A stretch of DNA of 64,000 nt from Christiangramia fulva (GTDB lineage: Bacteria > Bacteroidota > Bacteroidia > Flavobacteriales > Flavobacteriaceae): NCBI RefSeq assembly GCF_003024155.1, contig NZ_CP028136.1:2480001-2544000 (forward strand). The letters are read 5' to 3'. The notes beneath the pieces were generated by a model. It ran no database searches. It was not told where the DNA came from and saw nothing but the letters and a program-made list of their open reading frames with translations. The position numbers were made by a program, and so were the translations under genes. Within the stretch, counting starts at the first letter, position 1. Every line of letters begins with the position of its first letter. Shown one piece after another: positions 1 through 6,511 of this stretch.

Positions 1-567
1 AAACTTGGCTGGAGAGCTTCAGATACTGCAGAGATCGCTTTTGATAATGTGGAAGTCCCCGTTGAAAATCTTATGGGTGAAGAAGGCAAAGGTTTTAGTT
101 ATATCATGCAACATTTTGCCCTGGAAAGGCTTATTATGGGGGTTAATGCTCATGCCCGTTCTGAATACGCCCTGGATTACGCGATGGGATATATGAAAGA
201 GCGTGAAGCTTTTGGTAAAACACTGGATAAGTTTCAGGCATTGCGGCATTCTGTTGCCGAAATGACCAGTGAGATTGCCATGGTAAAAGAATTCAATTAC
301 TCAGTGACCGAAAAACTTGACAAGGGCGAATATGTGGTGAAAGAAGCAAGTATGTCTAAACTACTGGCTACCAAAATCGCTGATGAGGTCATTTATAAAT
401 GTCTGCAGATGCTTGGAGGCTATGGCTATATGGAAGATTACCCAATGGCGAGATTGTTCCGCGATAGCAGGCTTGGACCTATTGGCGGAGGAACTTCAGA
501 GATATTGAAGGAGATCATAGCCAAAATGATAATTGATAATAAAGAATACAAACCTGCAGCTAAATAG
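1..567 (+). CDS. Acyl-CoA dehydrogenase, C-terminal part (5' end outside window)
   Basis: The reading frame is open from the first base, so this is the C-terminal 188 residues of a longer protein. It ends with the FAD-binding and tetramer motifs typical of acyl-CoA dehydrogenases (REAFGKTLDKFQALRH, MLGGYGYMEDYPMARLFRDSR, GGGTSEI). The position that is Glu in medium- and short-chain enzymes (YEGT) is Gly here (GGGT). Instead there is a Glu in the motif ALERL (codon 124-126), where isovaleryl-CoA and long-chain enzymes keep their catalytic base. It should therefore oxidise acyl-CoA to enoyl-CoA using FAD, as part of fatty-acid or branched-chain amino-acid breakdown. The exact substrate cannot be told. 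A hairpin terminator follows the stop. Confidence 0.93.
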   Translation, partial: KLGWRASDTAEIAFDNVEVPVENLMGEEGKGFSYIMQHFALERLIMGVNAHARSEYALDYAMGYMKEREAFGKTLDKFQALRHSVAEMTSEIAMVKEFNYSVTEKLDKGEYVVKEASMSKLLATKIADEVIYKCLQMLGGYGYMEDYPMARLFRDSRLGPIGGGTSEILKEIIAKMIIDNKEYKPAAK

Positions 568-593
568 AGATTTTGGTAAAAATTATAAAAATG

Positions 594-613
594 CCCCTGG
601 AATTTTTCAGGGG
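594..613. terminator. Bidirectional terminator between convergent genes
   Basis: CCCCTG pairs with CAGGGG across an 8-base loop and is followed by TTATTTTTTT on the + strand. An A-rich stretch on the other side gives a T tract on the - strand. It lies between the acyl-CoA dehydrogenase stop and the convergent metallo-hydrolase stop at 614, so it can serve both. Confidence 0.8.
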
Positions 614-1477
614 TTATTTTTTTAAACTATCATAAAAGGTTTTCCTGATCTTAGGGCCATTTATAAAGGAATCTTTCATTGCTTCATCGGTATAGAATTC
701 ATTCGTCAGGTTTTCATCTGCCACGATCTCAGCTTCGGTTTTTCCGGCCTTGATAGCATTTAAAACATTCCTGCGGATGGTTTTAAGCATCTCCAGGTAA
801 TCTTTATAATTTTCATAATTTGCGAGGCCTCCGTGGCCGGGAATTATTTTAGTTTTCTCATTAATAAATGAAAGGCCCGTTTCTGCAGCTTTGATATCTC
901 CATCTACGCTGCCTCCGCTTTTCAAGTCTATATAAGGAAACTGAGCATTGAAAAAGGTATCCCCGGTATGCAGTACGTTGCTCTGCGGAAAAAAGATCAG
1001 CGCGTCACCATCAGTATGGGCATTGTGCACATGGACCACCATTATATCATTTCCGTTAAGATGCAGATTTATATTTTCATCAAAAGTTACCACGGGGAGG
1101 CCGGCTACCATACTGTCGTTTTTAAGTCTTTTACGAACGTTTTCCTGCGCAAAGATCAAAGCTCCTTCCTTTTTAAAATTGCCATTCCCGCCGGTGTGAT
1201 CGCCGTGATGGTGAGTGTTCACCAGGTATTTTACGGGCTGGTCGCTAAGGCTTTTAAGTTTATTCATGATCTTTTCAGAGAGAGGTGCGAACTGATCGTC
1301 GATCATAAAAATACCGTCATCACCTGTTAAAACTCCAATATTTCCGCCGGCACCTTTGAGCATGGAGACATTTCCGTTTACGGGAATAATTTCAATTTCC
1401 ACATTTTCCAAATCCTGAAAAGCGAAAAGAGAAGGACTTAGACATAAAAATAAACTGACTAAAAGAAGTGATTTCAT
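614..1477 (-). CDS. Secreted MBL-fold metallo-hydrolase
   Basis: 287 residues starting at MKSLLLVSLFLC, which gives a clean signal peptide; an upstream in-frame start at 1510 would add 11 residues in front of it and is less likely. The zinc motif HHHGDH is at residues 89-94. Further metal ligands fit the HAHTDGD, HTGDTF and IPGHG segments, as in metallo-beta-lactamase-fold enzymes. The protein is likely periplasmic. It belongs to the broad group of small MBL hydrolases that includes class B beta-lactamase relatives, but no feature here shows beta-lactamase activity and the substrate is unknown. It is convergent with the acyl-CoA dehydrogenase and divergent from rpsU. Confidence 0.9.
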   Translation of the reverse strand: MKSLLLVSLFLCLSPSLFAFQDLENVEIEIIPVNGNVSMLKGAGGNIGVLTGDDGIFMIDDQFAPLSEKIMNKLKSLSDQPVKYLVNTHHHGDHTGGNGNFKKEGALIFAQENVRKRLKNDSMVAGLPVVTFDENINLHLNGNDIMVVHVHNAHTDGDALIFFPQSNVLHTGDTFFNAQFPYIDLKSGGSVDGDIKAAETGLSFINEKTKIIPGHGGLANYENYKDYLEMLKTIRRNVLNAIKAGKTEAEIVADENLTNEFYTDEAMKDSFINGPKIRKTFYDSLKK

Positions 1478-1572
1478 ACTGAATGATTTTAAGATTTTGA
1501 ATGTACGCATTTTTTTAAAACCTTTAATTTCAGTATATTAAATATAAACAGGTAAAAAGATAGGCTTATATC

Positions 1573-1602
1573 TTTGCATTTCTAAGAATTGCATTATATT
1601 TG
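1573..1602 (+). promoter_or_regulatory. rpsU promoter (Bacteroidetes type)
   Basis: TTTG at 1573-1576 and TATATTTG at 1595-1602 are separated by 18 bases and match the Bacteroidetes -33/-7 pattern (TTTG, TAnnTTTG). Transcription would start near 1608, about 30 bases before the rpsU ATG. Confidence 0.75.
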
Positions 1603-1620
1603 CGGCCTATTTCTAAAGAG

Positions 1621-1630
1621 AGGAGGTGAT
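1621..1630 (+). promoter_or_regulatory. Perfect Shine-Dalgarno site of rpsU
   Basis: AGGAGGTGAT is fully complementary to the usual bacterial 16S rRNA 3' tail (ACCUCCU core) and sits 6 bases before the ATG at 1637. Genes of this phylum normally lack such sites. The site fixes the rpsU start and argues against the longer in-frame alternative at 1589. In Flavobacterium johnsoniae, bS21 helps hide the anti-Shine-Dalgarno, and a strong SD before rpsU has been linked to autoregulation; the same control is likely here. Confidence 0.93.
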
Positions 1631-1636
1631 TGCCAT

Positions 1637-1831
1637 ATGTTAATTATACCAGTTAAAGACGGAGAAAATATAGATAGAGCGCTGAAACGTTTCAAGCGTA
1701 AATTCGACAAGACAGGGAAAATGCGCGAACTAAGAAGTCGTCAGCATTTTACAAAACCTTCTGTTGAAAGAAGACAGCAAGTTCAGAAAGCTCAATATAT
1801 CCAGCATCTTAGAGATCAGGAAGATATCTAG
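1637..1831 (+). CDS. rpsU: 30S ribosomal protein bS21
   Basis: 64 residues beginning MLIIPVKDGENIDRALKRFK, the normal length and sequence type of bS21 in Bacteroidetes. bS21 is a small basic protein of the 30S platform next to the 3' end of 16S rRNA. In this phylum it takes part, with bS6 and bS18, in covering the anti-Shine-Dalgarno tail. The start is set by the perfect SD at 1621-1630. The gene has its own promoter and ends in a long hairpin terminator that runs up to the xerC start codon. Confidence 0.97.
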   Translation: MLIIPVKDGENIDRALKRFKRKFDKTGKMRELRSRQHFTKPSVERRQQVQKAQYIQHLRDQEDI

Positions 1832-1862
1832 TGAATGCCGGGCGACTTGAAATCGCAAAAAT

Positions 1863-1914
1863 AAAAACTGTTGGTAGATAAAGTTTAGTAACTTTGTTTA
1901 TCAACAGTTTTTTT
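1863..1914 (+). terminator. rpsU terminator: 23-bp hairpin abutting xerC
   Basis: AAAAACTGTTG (1863-1873) pairs with CAACAGTTTTT (1902-1912), and the pairing continues inward through 1874-1885 with 1890-1901 (three G.T wobbles) to a TAGT loop. The 3' side is a run of seven T directly before the ATG at 1915. It is a strong intrinsic terminator for rpsU and also occupies the leader of xerC. Confidence 0.85.
1889..1896 (+). promoter_or_regulatory. Possible xerC -7 element
   Basis: TAACTTTG matches TAnnTTTG and lies inside the 3' arm of the rpsU terminator hairpin. A TTG at 1871-1873 is only 15 bases upstream, shorter than usual. If used, the xerC transcript would start about 10-13 bases before its ATG. 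Confidence 0.45.
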
Positions 1915-2805
1915 ATGCCCTTTTCTGCCTTTCTCGATTATCTGAGTTTAGAGAAAAAGTATTCTTCTCATACTGTGACGGCTTATTCAGCTGACCTGCA
2001 TTCTTTCCTGAAATACCTGATAACTGAATTTGAACAGAAGGATCCTGAATCGGCAAACTATTCCCAAATTCGAAGCTGGATCGTTCAACTTTCCGAAGCG
2101 GGTATTTCAAACAGGAGTATTAATCGTAAAATTTCTTCTTTAAAAGCCTATTATCGGTTTCTGCTTAAAACCAGCCAGATCGAATATTCCCCACTGGCGA
2201 AACACAAGGCCCTAAAAACTGCCAAAAAAGTACAGATCCCTTTTTCTGAAAAGGAAATTTCTGAAGTTCTTGAAAACATTGATGATTCAGATCTGGAGGG
2301 ACTCCGGAACAGGCTTATTGTGGAATTATTTTATTCAACCGGAATGCGCCGTTCAGAATTGATAAACCTCAGAATTAATAATGTGGACCTTGAAGAAGGG
2401 GTTTTGAAAGTCCTTGGAAAAAGAAATAAGGAAAGATTCATTCCTCTTCTGCCTTCAGTTAAAAAAACAATAAGTAGATACCTTGAAAAGAGAGAGAGCA
2501 ACTCACCTGAAGTTAAAAATGACTATTTATTTATAAAAGAAAAGGGAGATAAACTAAGCGAAACGTTTGTATATCGCATTATAAATAATTATTTTAGTGA
2601 GGTGTCTGGCAAAGTAAAAAAAAGTCCGCATATCCTGCGGCATTCGTTCGCCACACATTTATTGAACCAGGGAGCCAATCTAAATGCTGTGAAAGAACTT
2701 CTGGGGCATTCCAGCCTCGCGTCCACACAGGTTTATACCCATAACGGCATTGCCGAGCTAACCAAGATACACCGGCAGGCGCACCCGCGGAACAATAAAA
2801 ATTAA
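1915..2805 (+). CDS. xerC: Tyrosine recombinase XerC/XerD family
   Basis: 296 residues from the ATG at 1915. An N-terminal SAM-like DNA-binding domain (about residues 1-85) is followed by the tyrosine recombinase catalytic domain. The active-site residues are visible: Arg145 (STGMRRSE), the Lys of the GKRNKERFIPL hairpin, His239 and Arg242 (HILRHSFATH), His265 (LLGHSS) and Tyr274 (TQVYTH). It should act in resolving chromosome dimers at dif. Genomes of this group often carry more than one such gene, so C versus D naming is uncertain. Its place between rpsU and hpf looks like a chromosomal housekeeping setting rather than a mobile element. No attachment site or cargo is seen next to it. Confidence 0.92.
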   Translation: MPFSAFLDYLSLEKKYSSHTVTAYSADLHSFLKYLITEFEQKDPESANYSQIRSWIVQLSEAGISNRSINRKISSLKAYYRFLLKTSQIEYSPLAKHKALKTAKKVQIPFSEKEISEVLENIDDSDLEGLRNRLIVELFYSTGMRRSELINLRINNVDLEEGVLKVLGKRNKERFIPLLPSVKKTISRYLEKRESNSPEVKNDYLFIKEKGDKLSETFVYRIINNYFSEVSGKVKKSPHILRHSFATHLLNQGANLNAVKELLGHSSLASTQVYTHNGIAELTKIHRQAHPRNNKN

Positions 2806-2845
2806 AGATAACCTAATCTATTCGTTTAACTAAATTCTACCTGAT

Positions 2846-3148
2846 ATGAAAGTAAATTTGCAGTCAGTAAACTTCAATGCAGATCGTAAATTAATTGATT
2901 TTACACAGAGAAAACTTGACAAACTGGATACTTATTTTGACAAGATCATTTATGCCGATGTATATTTTAAGGTTCAGAATACAAGTGGGAAAGAAAATAA
3001 AATAACAGAAATTTTGCTTAGTGTGCCGGGTGGGGATCTGATGGTGAAGAAAACCTGCAAGAAATTTGAAGAATGTGTAGATGAATGTGTTGGTTCTTTG
3101 CAGCGTCAGTTAATCAAAAGAAAGAAAAAATTGAGCGCCTATGCATAG
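2846..3148 (+). CDS. hpf: Ribosome hibernation promoting factor (short HPF/RaiA family)
   Basis: 100 residues (MKVNLQSVNFNADRKLIDFTQ...) with the single HPF/RaiA beta-alpha-beta-beta-beta-alpha domain and a basic C-terminal tail (RQLIKRKKKLSAYA). There is no C-terminal dimerisation domain, so it is the short type. It binds the 30S decoding centre in slow-growing cells and stabilises inactive ribosomes. It starts 40 bases after xerC and is probably cotranscribed with it. A hairpin at 3202-3228 can end the transcript. Confidence 0.92.
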   Translation: MKVNLQSVNFNADRKLIDFTQRKLDKLDTYFDKIIYADVYFKVQNTSGKENKITEILLSVPGGDLMVKKTCKKFEECVDECVGSLQRQLIKRKKKLSAYA

Positions 3149-3170
3149 ATGATTTTTTTAAGAATAATTT

Positions 3171-3200
3171 TTTGATAAAGAAATAATTTCTATACATTTG
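3171..3200 (+). promoter_or_regulatory. Promoter of the tRNA-tuf region
   Basis: TTTG at 3171-3174, an 18-base spacer and TACATTTG at 3193-3200 match the Bacteroidetes consensus. The predicted start near 3207 falls within the following hairpin. It is the only clear promoter just before the first tRNA. Confidence 0.7.
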
Positions 3201-3201
3201 C

Positions 3202-3228
3202 AGTCCGTTAGAAATAGCGGACTTTTTT
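3202..3228 (+). terminator. hpf terminator or start-proximal attenuator
   Basis: AGTCCG pairs with CGGACT across a 10-base loop and is followed by six T. It lies 53 bases after the hpf stop, so it can terminate hpf, but also immediately after the tRNA promoter, so part of it may be included in the new transcript. Confidence 0.7.
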
Positions 3229-3251
3229 ATGCTGAAAAAGTTGGTTAAAAG

Positions 3252-3325
3252 GCCGATGTAGCTCAGCTGGCTAGAGCAGCTGATTTGTAATCAGCAGGTC
3301 GTGGGTTCGAGTCCCTCCATCGGCT
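3252..3325 (+). tRNA. tRNA-Thr (anticodon TGT)
   Basis: 74-nt cloverleaf: acceptor GCCGATG/CATCGGC, D stem GCTC/GAGC, anticodon stem GCTGA/TCAGC with loop TTTGTAA (anticodon TGT, reads ACA), T loop TTCGAGT. The T stem GTGGG/CCCTC has one T.T mismatch. CCA is not encoded. The last 15 bases are repeated three times downstream. Confidence 0.97.
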
Positions 3326-3680
3326 CTTGAAATTTTGAAAAAAACGCAAAGGATTTGCTTAAAAGAACAGGTTCTGGAAAAGCAAGAGAGGGACGAGAGG
3401 TTTATCCTGAGCGAAGTCGAAGGAAGTCCCTCCATCGGCTCTTGAAATTTTGAAAAAACGCAAGGGATTTGCTTAAAAGAACAGGTTCTGGAAAAGCAAG
3501 AGAGGGGCGAGAGGTTAATCCTGAACGAAGTCGAAGGAAGTCCCTCCATCGGCTCTTGAAATTTTGAAAAAAACGCAAGGGATTTGCTTAAAAGAACAGG
3601 TTCTGGAAAAGCAAGAGAGGGACGAGAGGTTTATCCTGAGCGAAGTCGAAGGAAGTCCCTCTATCGGCTCTTGAAATACT
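3311..3680 (+). repeat. Three tandem 114-115 bp repeats carrying the tRNA-Thr 3' tail
   Basis: Units begin at 3311, 3426 and 3540, with a fourth partial start at 3655. Each begins with the 3' end of the upstream tRNA (GTCCCTCCATCGGCTC). Then come short hairpins (GCAAAGGATTTGC-type and AGAACAGGTTCT), GAGGGAC, and GAGAGGTTTATCCTGAGC followed by GAAGTCGAAGGAA. GAGGGAC can pair with the GTCCCTC that opens the next unit. In the second unit it is GAGGGGC, which still pairs through a G.T wobble. The units are nearly identical. The rest of the gap to the tRNA-Tyr promoter holds nothing I recognise. Confidence 0.95.
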
Positions 3681-3770
3681 GAAATTATAGGTTTTTCAGA
3701 TAAAATTTAAGATCTAAAACATTGAGGTTTAAATCCTTGAAAATTTGAATCTGAAAATCAAAAAAAATGC

Positions 3771-3802
3771 TTTGGAAGCTGTTTTAAAATTGCTTTAATT
3801 TG
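3771..3802 (+). promoter_or_regulatory. Likely tRNA-Tyr promoter
   Basis: TTTG at 3771-3774, 20 bases, then TTAATTTG at 3795-3802, one base off TAnnTTTG. It is 67 bases before tRNA-Tyr. Confidence 0.55.
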
Positions 3803-3868
3803 CAGCCGTTTTTAAAACACATCCTGAGCTCAGCTGAAAAGCTGTGGTTCTATGAAATAATGGAAATT

Positions 3869-3951
3869 GGGGAGATACTCAAGCGGCCAACGAGGACAGA
3901 CTGTAAATCTGTTGTCTTTCGACTTCGCAGGTTCGAATCCTGCTCTCCCCA
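3869..3951 (+). tRNA. tRNA-Tyr (anticodon GTA)
   Basis: Type II tRNA with a long variable arm. Acceptor GGGGAGA/TCTCCCC, anticodon loop CTGTAAA (GTA), T arm GCAGG/CCTGC around TTCGAAT. The discriminator A at 3951 is followed by CCA at 3952-3954, so here CCA may be encoded, or this is chance. Confidence 0.97.
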
Positions 3952-4026
3952 CCACTTTAATTCAAAATTTAAAATTCTTAATTCAAGATTAATCTTGAAT
4001 GTTGAATTCGAAATCTTGAATTGTCC

Positions 4027-4099
4027 GCGGGAGTAGCTCAGTTGGTAGAGCGTCAGCCTTCCAAGCTGAATGTCGCCGGTTCGAACCCGGTCTCCCGCT
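4027..4099 (+). tRNA. tRNA-Gly (anticodon TCC)
   Basis: 73-nt cloverleaf: acceptor GCGGGAG/CTCCCGC, anticodon loop CTTCCAA (TCC), T loop TTCGAAC. CCA is not encoded. Its 3' tail is repeated in the tandem array that follows. Confidence 0.97.
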
Positions 4100-4480
4100 C
4101 TAAGACTTTCTGAAGAAAATAAAATTTAATGAGAATTGAATTTTGTTGGAAGCGGAAAGCAGGGTGAGAAGCCAGTCCTGAGTGATCCGCCTCTGGCGGA
4201 GAAATCGAAGGGAACCCGGTCTCCCGCTCTAAGACTTTCTGAAGAAAATGGAGTTTAATGAGAATCGAATTTTGTTGGAAGCGGAAAGCAGGGTGAGAAG
4301 CCAGTCCTGAGTGGATCCGCCTCTGGCGGAGAAATCGAAGGGAACCCGGTCTCCCGCTCTAAGACTTTCTGAAGAAAATGAAATTTAATGAGAATTGAAT
4401 TTTGTTGGAAGCGGAAAGCAGGGTGAGAAGCCAGTCCTGAGTGGATCCGCCTCTGGCGGAGAAATCGAAGGGAATCCGGC
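4084..4480 (+). repeat. Three tandem 129-130 bp repeats carrying the tRNA-Gly 3' tail
   Basis: Units start at 4084, 4213 and 4343 and a decayed fourth start is at 4473. Each opens with AACCCGGTCTCCCGCTC, the tRNA-Gly T-arm/acceptor 3' half. Each closes with GGGTGAGAAGCCAGTCCTGAG, then a 15-bp palindrome TCCGCCTCTGGCGGA, then GAAATCGAAGGG. The palindrome interrupts the CCTGAG...TCGAAGG core seen at the other tRNA loci. Units differ at only a few bases. The 235 bases after the array, up to the next tRNA, show no gene. Confidence 0.95.
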
Positions 4481-4715
4481 CTGGCTGCCGAAGTGAAACG
4501 GAGGTAGCTATCTCGCTCAAAAAAATTATTAAATCAGGATTTCTCCCGGTCTTCAGCAGGGTAAAAATAGAGGTTTTCCTGCCTTGTATTTTTCTTTTCT
4601 GTTTTATAGTTTATGTGAAAATAAACTATTTTGAACCTGGGTTACCTCAATCCTGAGCTTCCATAGATCGCTTTGGTGGTTTATGGTTATTACTGTTTAA
4701 GGAAACAGGTTTCAG

Positions 4716-4787
<72 letters not shown>

Positions 4788-4846
4788 CTAAGTATTGTAT
4801 AGAAATTGAACACTAATATATAACTAAGATTAAATAAGTATTAATT

Positions 4847-6034
4847 ATGGCAAAGGAAACTTATAATCGTTCCAAACCGCACCTTAATATTGGTACAATT
4901 GGACACGTAGACCACGGAAAAACTACATTAACTGCAGCTATTACTAAAGTTTTGGCTGACGCTGGTTATTCAGAAGCTCGCGCTTTCGATCAGATCGACA
5001 ACGCTCCTGAAGAAAAGAGTAGAGGTATCACCATTAACTCTTCACACGTAGAGTATGCGACTGCAAATCGTCATTATGCTCACGTTGACTGTCCAGGTCA
5101 CGCCGATTACGTTAAAAACATGGTAACTGGTGCTGCTCAAATGGACGGTGCTATTCTTGTTGTGGCTGCAACTGATGGTCCTATGCCACAAACTCGTGAG
5201 CACATCCTTCTTGGACGCCAGGTTGGTATCCCAAGAATCGTTGTGTTCCTTAACAAAGTTGACCTTGTAGATGATGAGGAACTTCTTGAGCTAGTTGAAA
5301 TGGAAGTTAGAGACCTTCTTTCTTTCTATGAATATGACGGTGATAACTCTCCTGTAATTTCAGGTTCAGCGCTTGGTGCTCTTGAAGGTGATGAAAAATG
5401 GGCTAAAACAGTTCTTGATCTTATGGAAGCTGTAGATAACTGGATCGAACTTCCTGAGCGTGATGTTGATAAACCATTCCTAATGCCAGTTGAAGATGTA
5501 TTCTCTATTACTGGTCGTGGTACTGTTGCTACCGGTCGTATTGAAACTGGTGTTGCAAATACCGGGGATCCTGTAGAGATCATTGGTATGGGAGCTGGTA
5601 AACTTACTTCAACTATCACTGGAGTTGAGATGTTCCGTAAAATTCTTGACAGAGGTGAAGCTGGAGATAACGTAGGTATCCTTCTTAGAGGTATTGAAAA
5701 AACTCAGATCTCTCGTGGTATGGTAATTACCAAGCCAGGATCTGTAACTCCTCATGCGAAATTCAAAGCAGAGGTTTATATCCTTAAAAAAGAAGAAGGT
5801 GGACGTCACACTCCATTCCATAACAACTACCGTCCACAGTTCTACGTACGTACAACTGACGTGACAGGAACAATCAACCTTCCTGAAGGAGTTGAAATGG
5901 TAATGCCTGGTGATAACCTTACGATCACAGTAGAGCTTATCCAGCCTATCGCAATGAATGTTGGTCTGCGTTTCGCTATCCGTGAAGGTGGTAGAACCGT
6001 AGGTGCTGGTCAGGTAACTGAGATTCTAGACTAA
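4847..6034 (+). CDS. tuf: Elongation factor Tu
   Basis: 395 residues, full length. The GTPase motifs are all present: GHVDHGKT (19-26), DCPGH (81-85) and NKVD (136-139), followed by the two beta-barrel domains that hold aminoacyl-tRNA. EF-Tu brings aminoacyl-tRNA to the ribosome and hydrolyses GTP on codon recognition. Codon use is strongly biased, as expected for a highly expressed gene. It lies between tRNA-Thr and tRNA-Trp, the common arrangement in this phylum, and ends in a perfect 12-bp hairpin. Confidence 0.99.
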   Translation: MAKETYNRSKPHLNIGTIGHVDHGKTTLTAAITKVLADAGYSEARAFDQIDNAPEEKSRGITINSSHVEYATANRHYAHVDCPGHADYVKNMVTGAAQMDGAILVVAATDGPMPQTREHILLGRQVGIPRIVVFLNKVDLVDDEELLELVEMEVRDLLSFYEYDGDNSPVISGSALGALEGDEKWAKTVLDLMEAVDNWIELPERDVDKPFLMPVEDVFSITGRGTVATGRIETGVANTGDPVEIIGMGAGKLTSTITGVEMFRKILDRGEAGDNVGILLRGIEKTQISRGMVITKPGSVTPHAKFKAEVYILKKEEGGRHTPFHNNYRPQFYVRTTDVTGTINLPEGVEMVMPGDNLTITVELIQPIAMNVGLRFAIREGGRTVGAGQVTEILD

Positions 6035-6051
6035 TAATTAGGTGATATATT

Positions 6052-6083
6052 AAGGTATTCCGCTTTCAATTGCGGAATACCTT
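6052..6083 (+). terminator. Hairpin after tuf
   Basis: AAGGTATTCCGC and GCGGAATACCTT form a perfect 12-bp stem with an 8-base loop. Only a weak T stretch follows, so it may be a partial terminator or an RNA processing/stability element before tRNA-Trp. Confidence 0.75.
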
Positions 6084-6130
6084 CACTTTATATTACAGGC
6101 AGGGAATTCTAAGAATGATCTGCCTTAAAT

Positions 6131-6203
6131 ACGGGTTTAGCTCAGTTGGTAGAGCACTGGTCTCCAAAACCAGGTGTCGGGAGTTCGAGCCTCTCAACCC
6201 GTG
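6131..6203 (+). tRNA. tRNA-Trp (anticodon CCA)
   Basis: 73-nt cloverleaf: acceptor ACGGGTT/AACCCGT, anticodon stem CTGGT/ACCAG with loop CTCCAAA (CCA), T loop TTCGAGC, discriminator G. CCA is not encoded. It precedes secE, as is common in Bacteroidetes. Confidence 0.97.
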
Positions 6204-6210
6204 CTGATTA

Positions 6211-6289
6211 AACGAGGCGAGAAGCTTTTCCTGAGCAAAGTCAAAGGGAGTCTCTCATAAGCCTGCACTGAGCGAAGGCGAAGTGTGCA
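6211..6289 (+). repeat. Decayed tRNA-tail/hairpin module after tRNA-Trp
   Basis: The segment reads GAGGCGAGAAGCTTTTCCTG, AGCAAAGTCAAAGGGAG, then TCTCTCATAAGCCTGC, which resembles a worn copy of the tRNA-Trp tail. A second hairpin follows: CACT, GAGCGAAGGCGA, AGTG. It is the same module type as at the Thr and Gly tRNAs, in a single degenerate copy. Confidence 0.7.
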
Positions 6290-6303
6290 AATATTTTTTG
6301 AAA

Positions 6304-6501
6304 ATGGCAGGAATTGTTAATTACATATCAGAATCTTATAACGAGTTAAAAAACCACGTTACCTGGACAAGCTGGAGTGAAGCGCAAAGGCTTACAGTGC
6401 TTGTTGCTGTATTCTCGATTATTTTTTCATTAGCGATTTGGGGTGTCGATTCAGTGTTTAGCGCAGTGATCGAAAGATACTTCCAATGGGTTAAATCATA
6501 A
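6304..6501 (+). CDS. secE: Protein translocase subunit SecE
   Basis: 65 residues from MAGIVNYISESYNELKNHVTW. The conserved amphipathic helix (ELKNHVTWTSWSEAQRLT) precedes a single membrane segment at about residues 32-55, the usual short bacterial SecE. It clamps SecY in the plasma-membrane SecYEG channel. An in-frame start at 6283 would fall inside the tRNA-Trp downstream repeat and is rejected. nusG follows after 10 bases, in the near-universal secE-nusG order. Confidence 0.96.
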   Translation: MAGIVNYISESYNELKNHVTWTSWSEAQRLTVLVAVFSIIFSLAIWGVDSVFSAVIERYFQWVKS

Positions 6502-6511
6502 TTTCGTAACG

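Noticed and set aside
1..567. Acyl-CoA dehydrogenase as a catalytically dead homologue because the usual C-terminal Glu is Gly
   Set aside because: A Glu is present in the alternative position (ALERL), as in isovaleryl- and long-chain enzymes.
1915..2805. XerC-like gene as integrase of an integrative element at the tRNA cluster
   Set aside because: Its sequence has the Xer housekeeping layout and it sits between rpsU and hpf with no cargo or flanking att repeats other than the tRNA-tail arrays, which lie beyond hpf.
3271..3549. Open reading frame on the - strand spanning tRNA-Thr and its repeats
   Set aside because: It reads through the tRNA and repeat units, and its protein is itself repetitive because the DNA is. 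No promoter or family resemblance.
3915..3935. TTCGACTTCGC in the tRNA-Tyr variable arm as another copy of the dispersed hairpin core
   Set aside because: It is part of the normal type II tRNA variable arm and T-arm boundary; the resemblance is probably chance.
3311..4480. Tandem repeats as a CRISPR array
   Set aside because: Units are 114-130 bp, nearly identical throughout, with no unique spacers, and no cas genes are nearby.
4441..4656. Open reading frame on the + strand after the tRNA-Gly repeats
   Set aside because: It starts inside the repeat array, lacks any known motif and ends before the next tRNA with no gene-like features.
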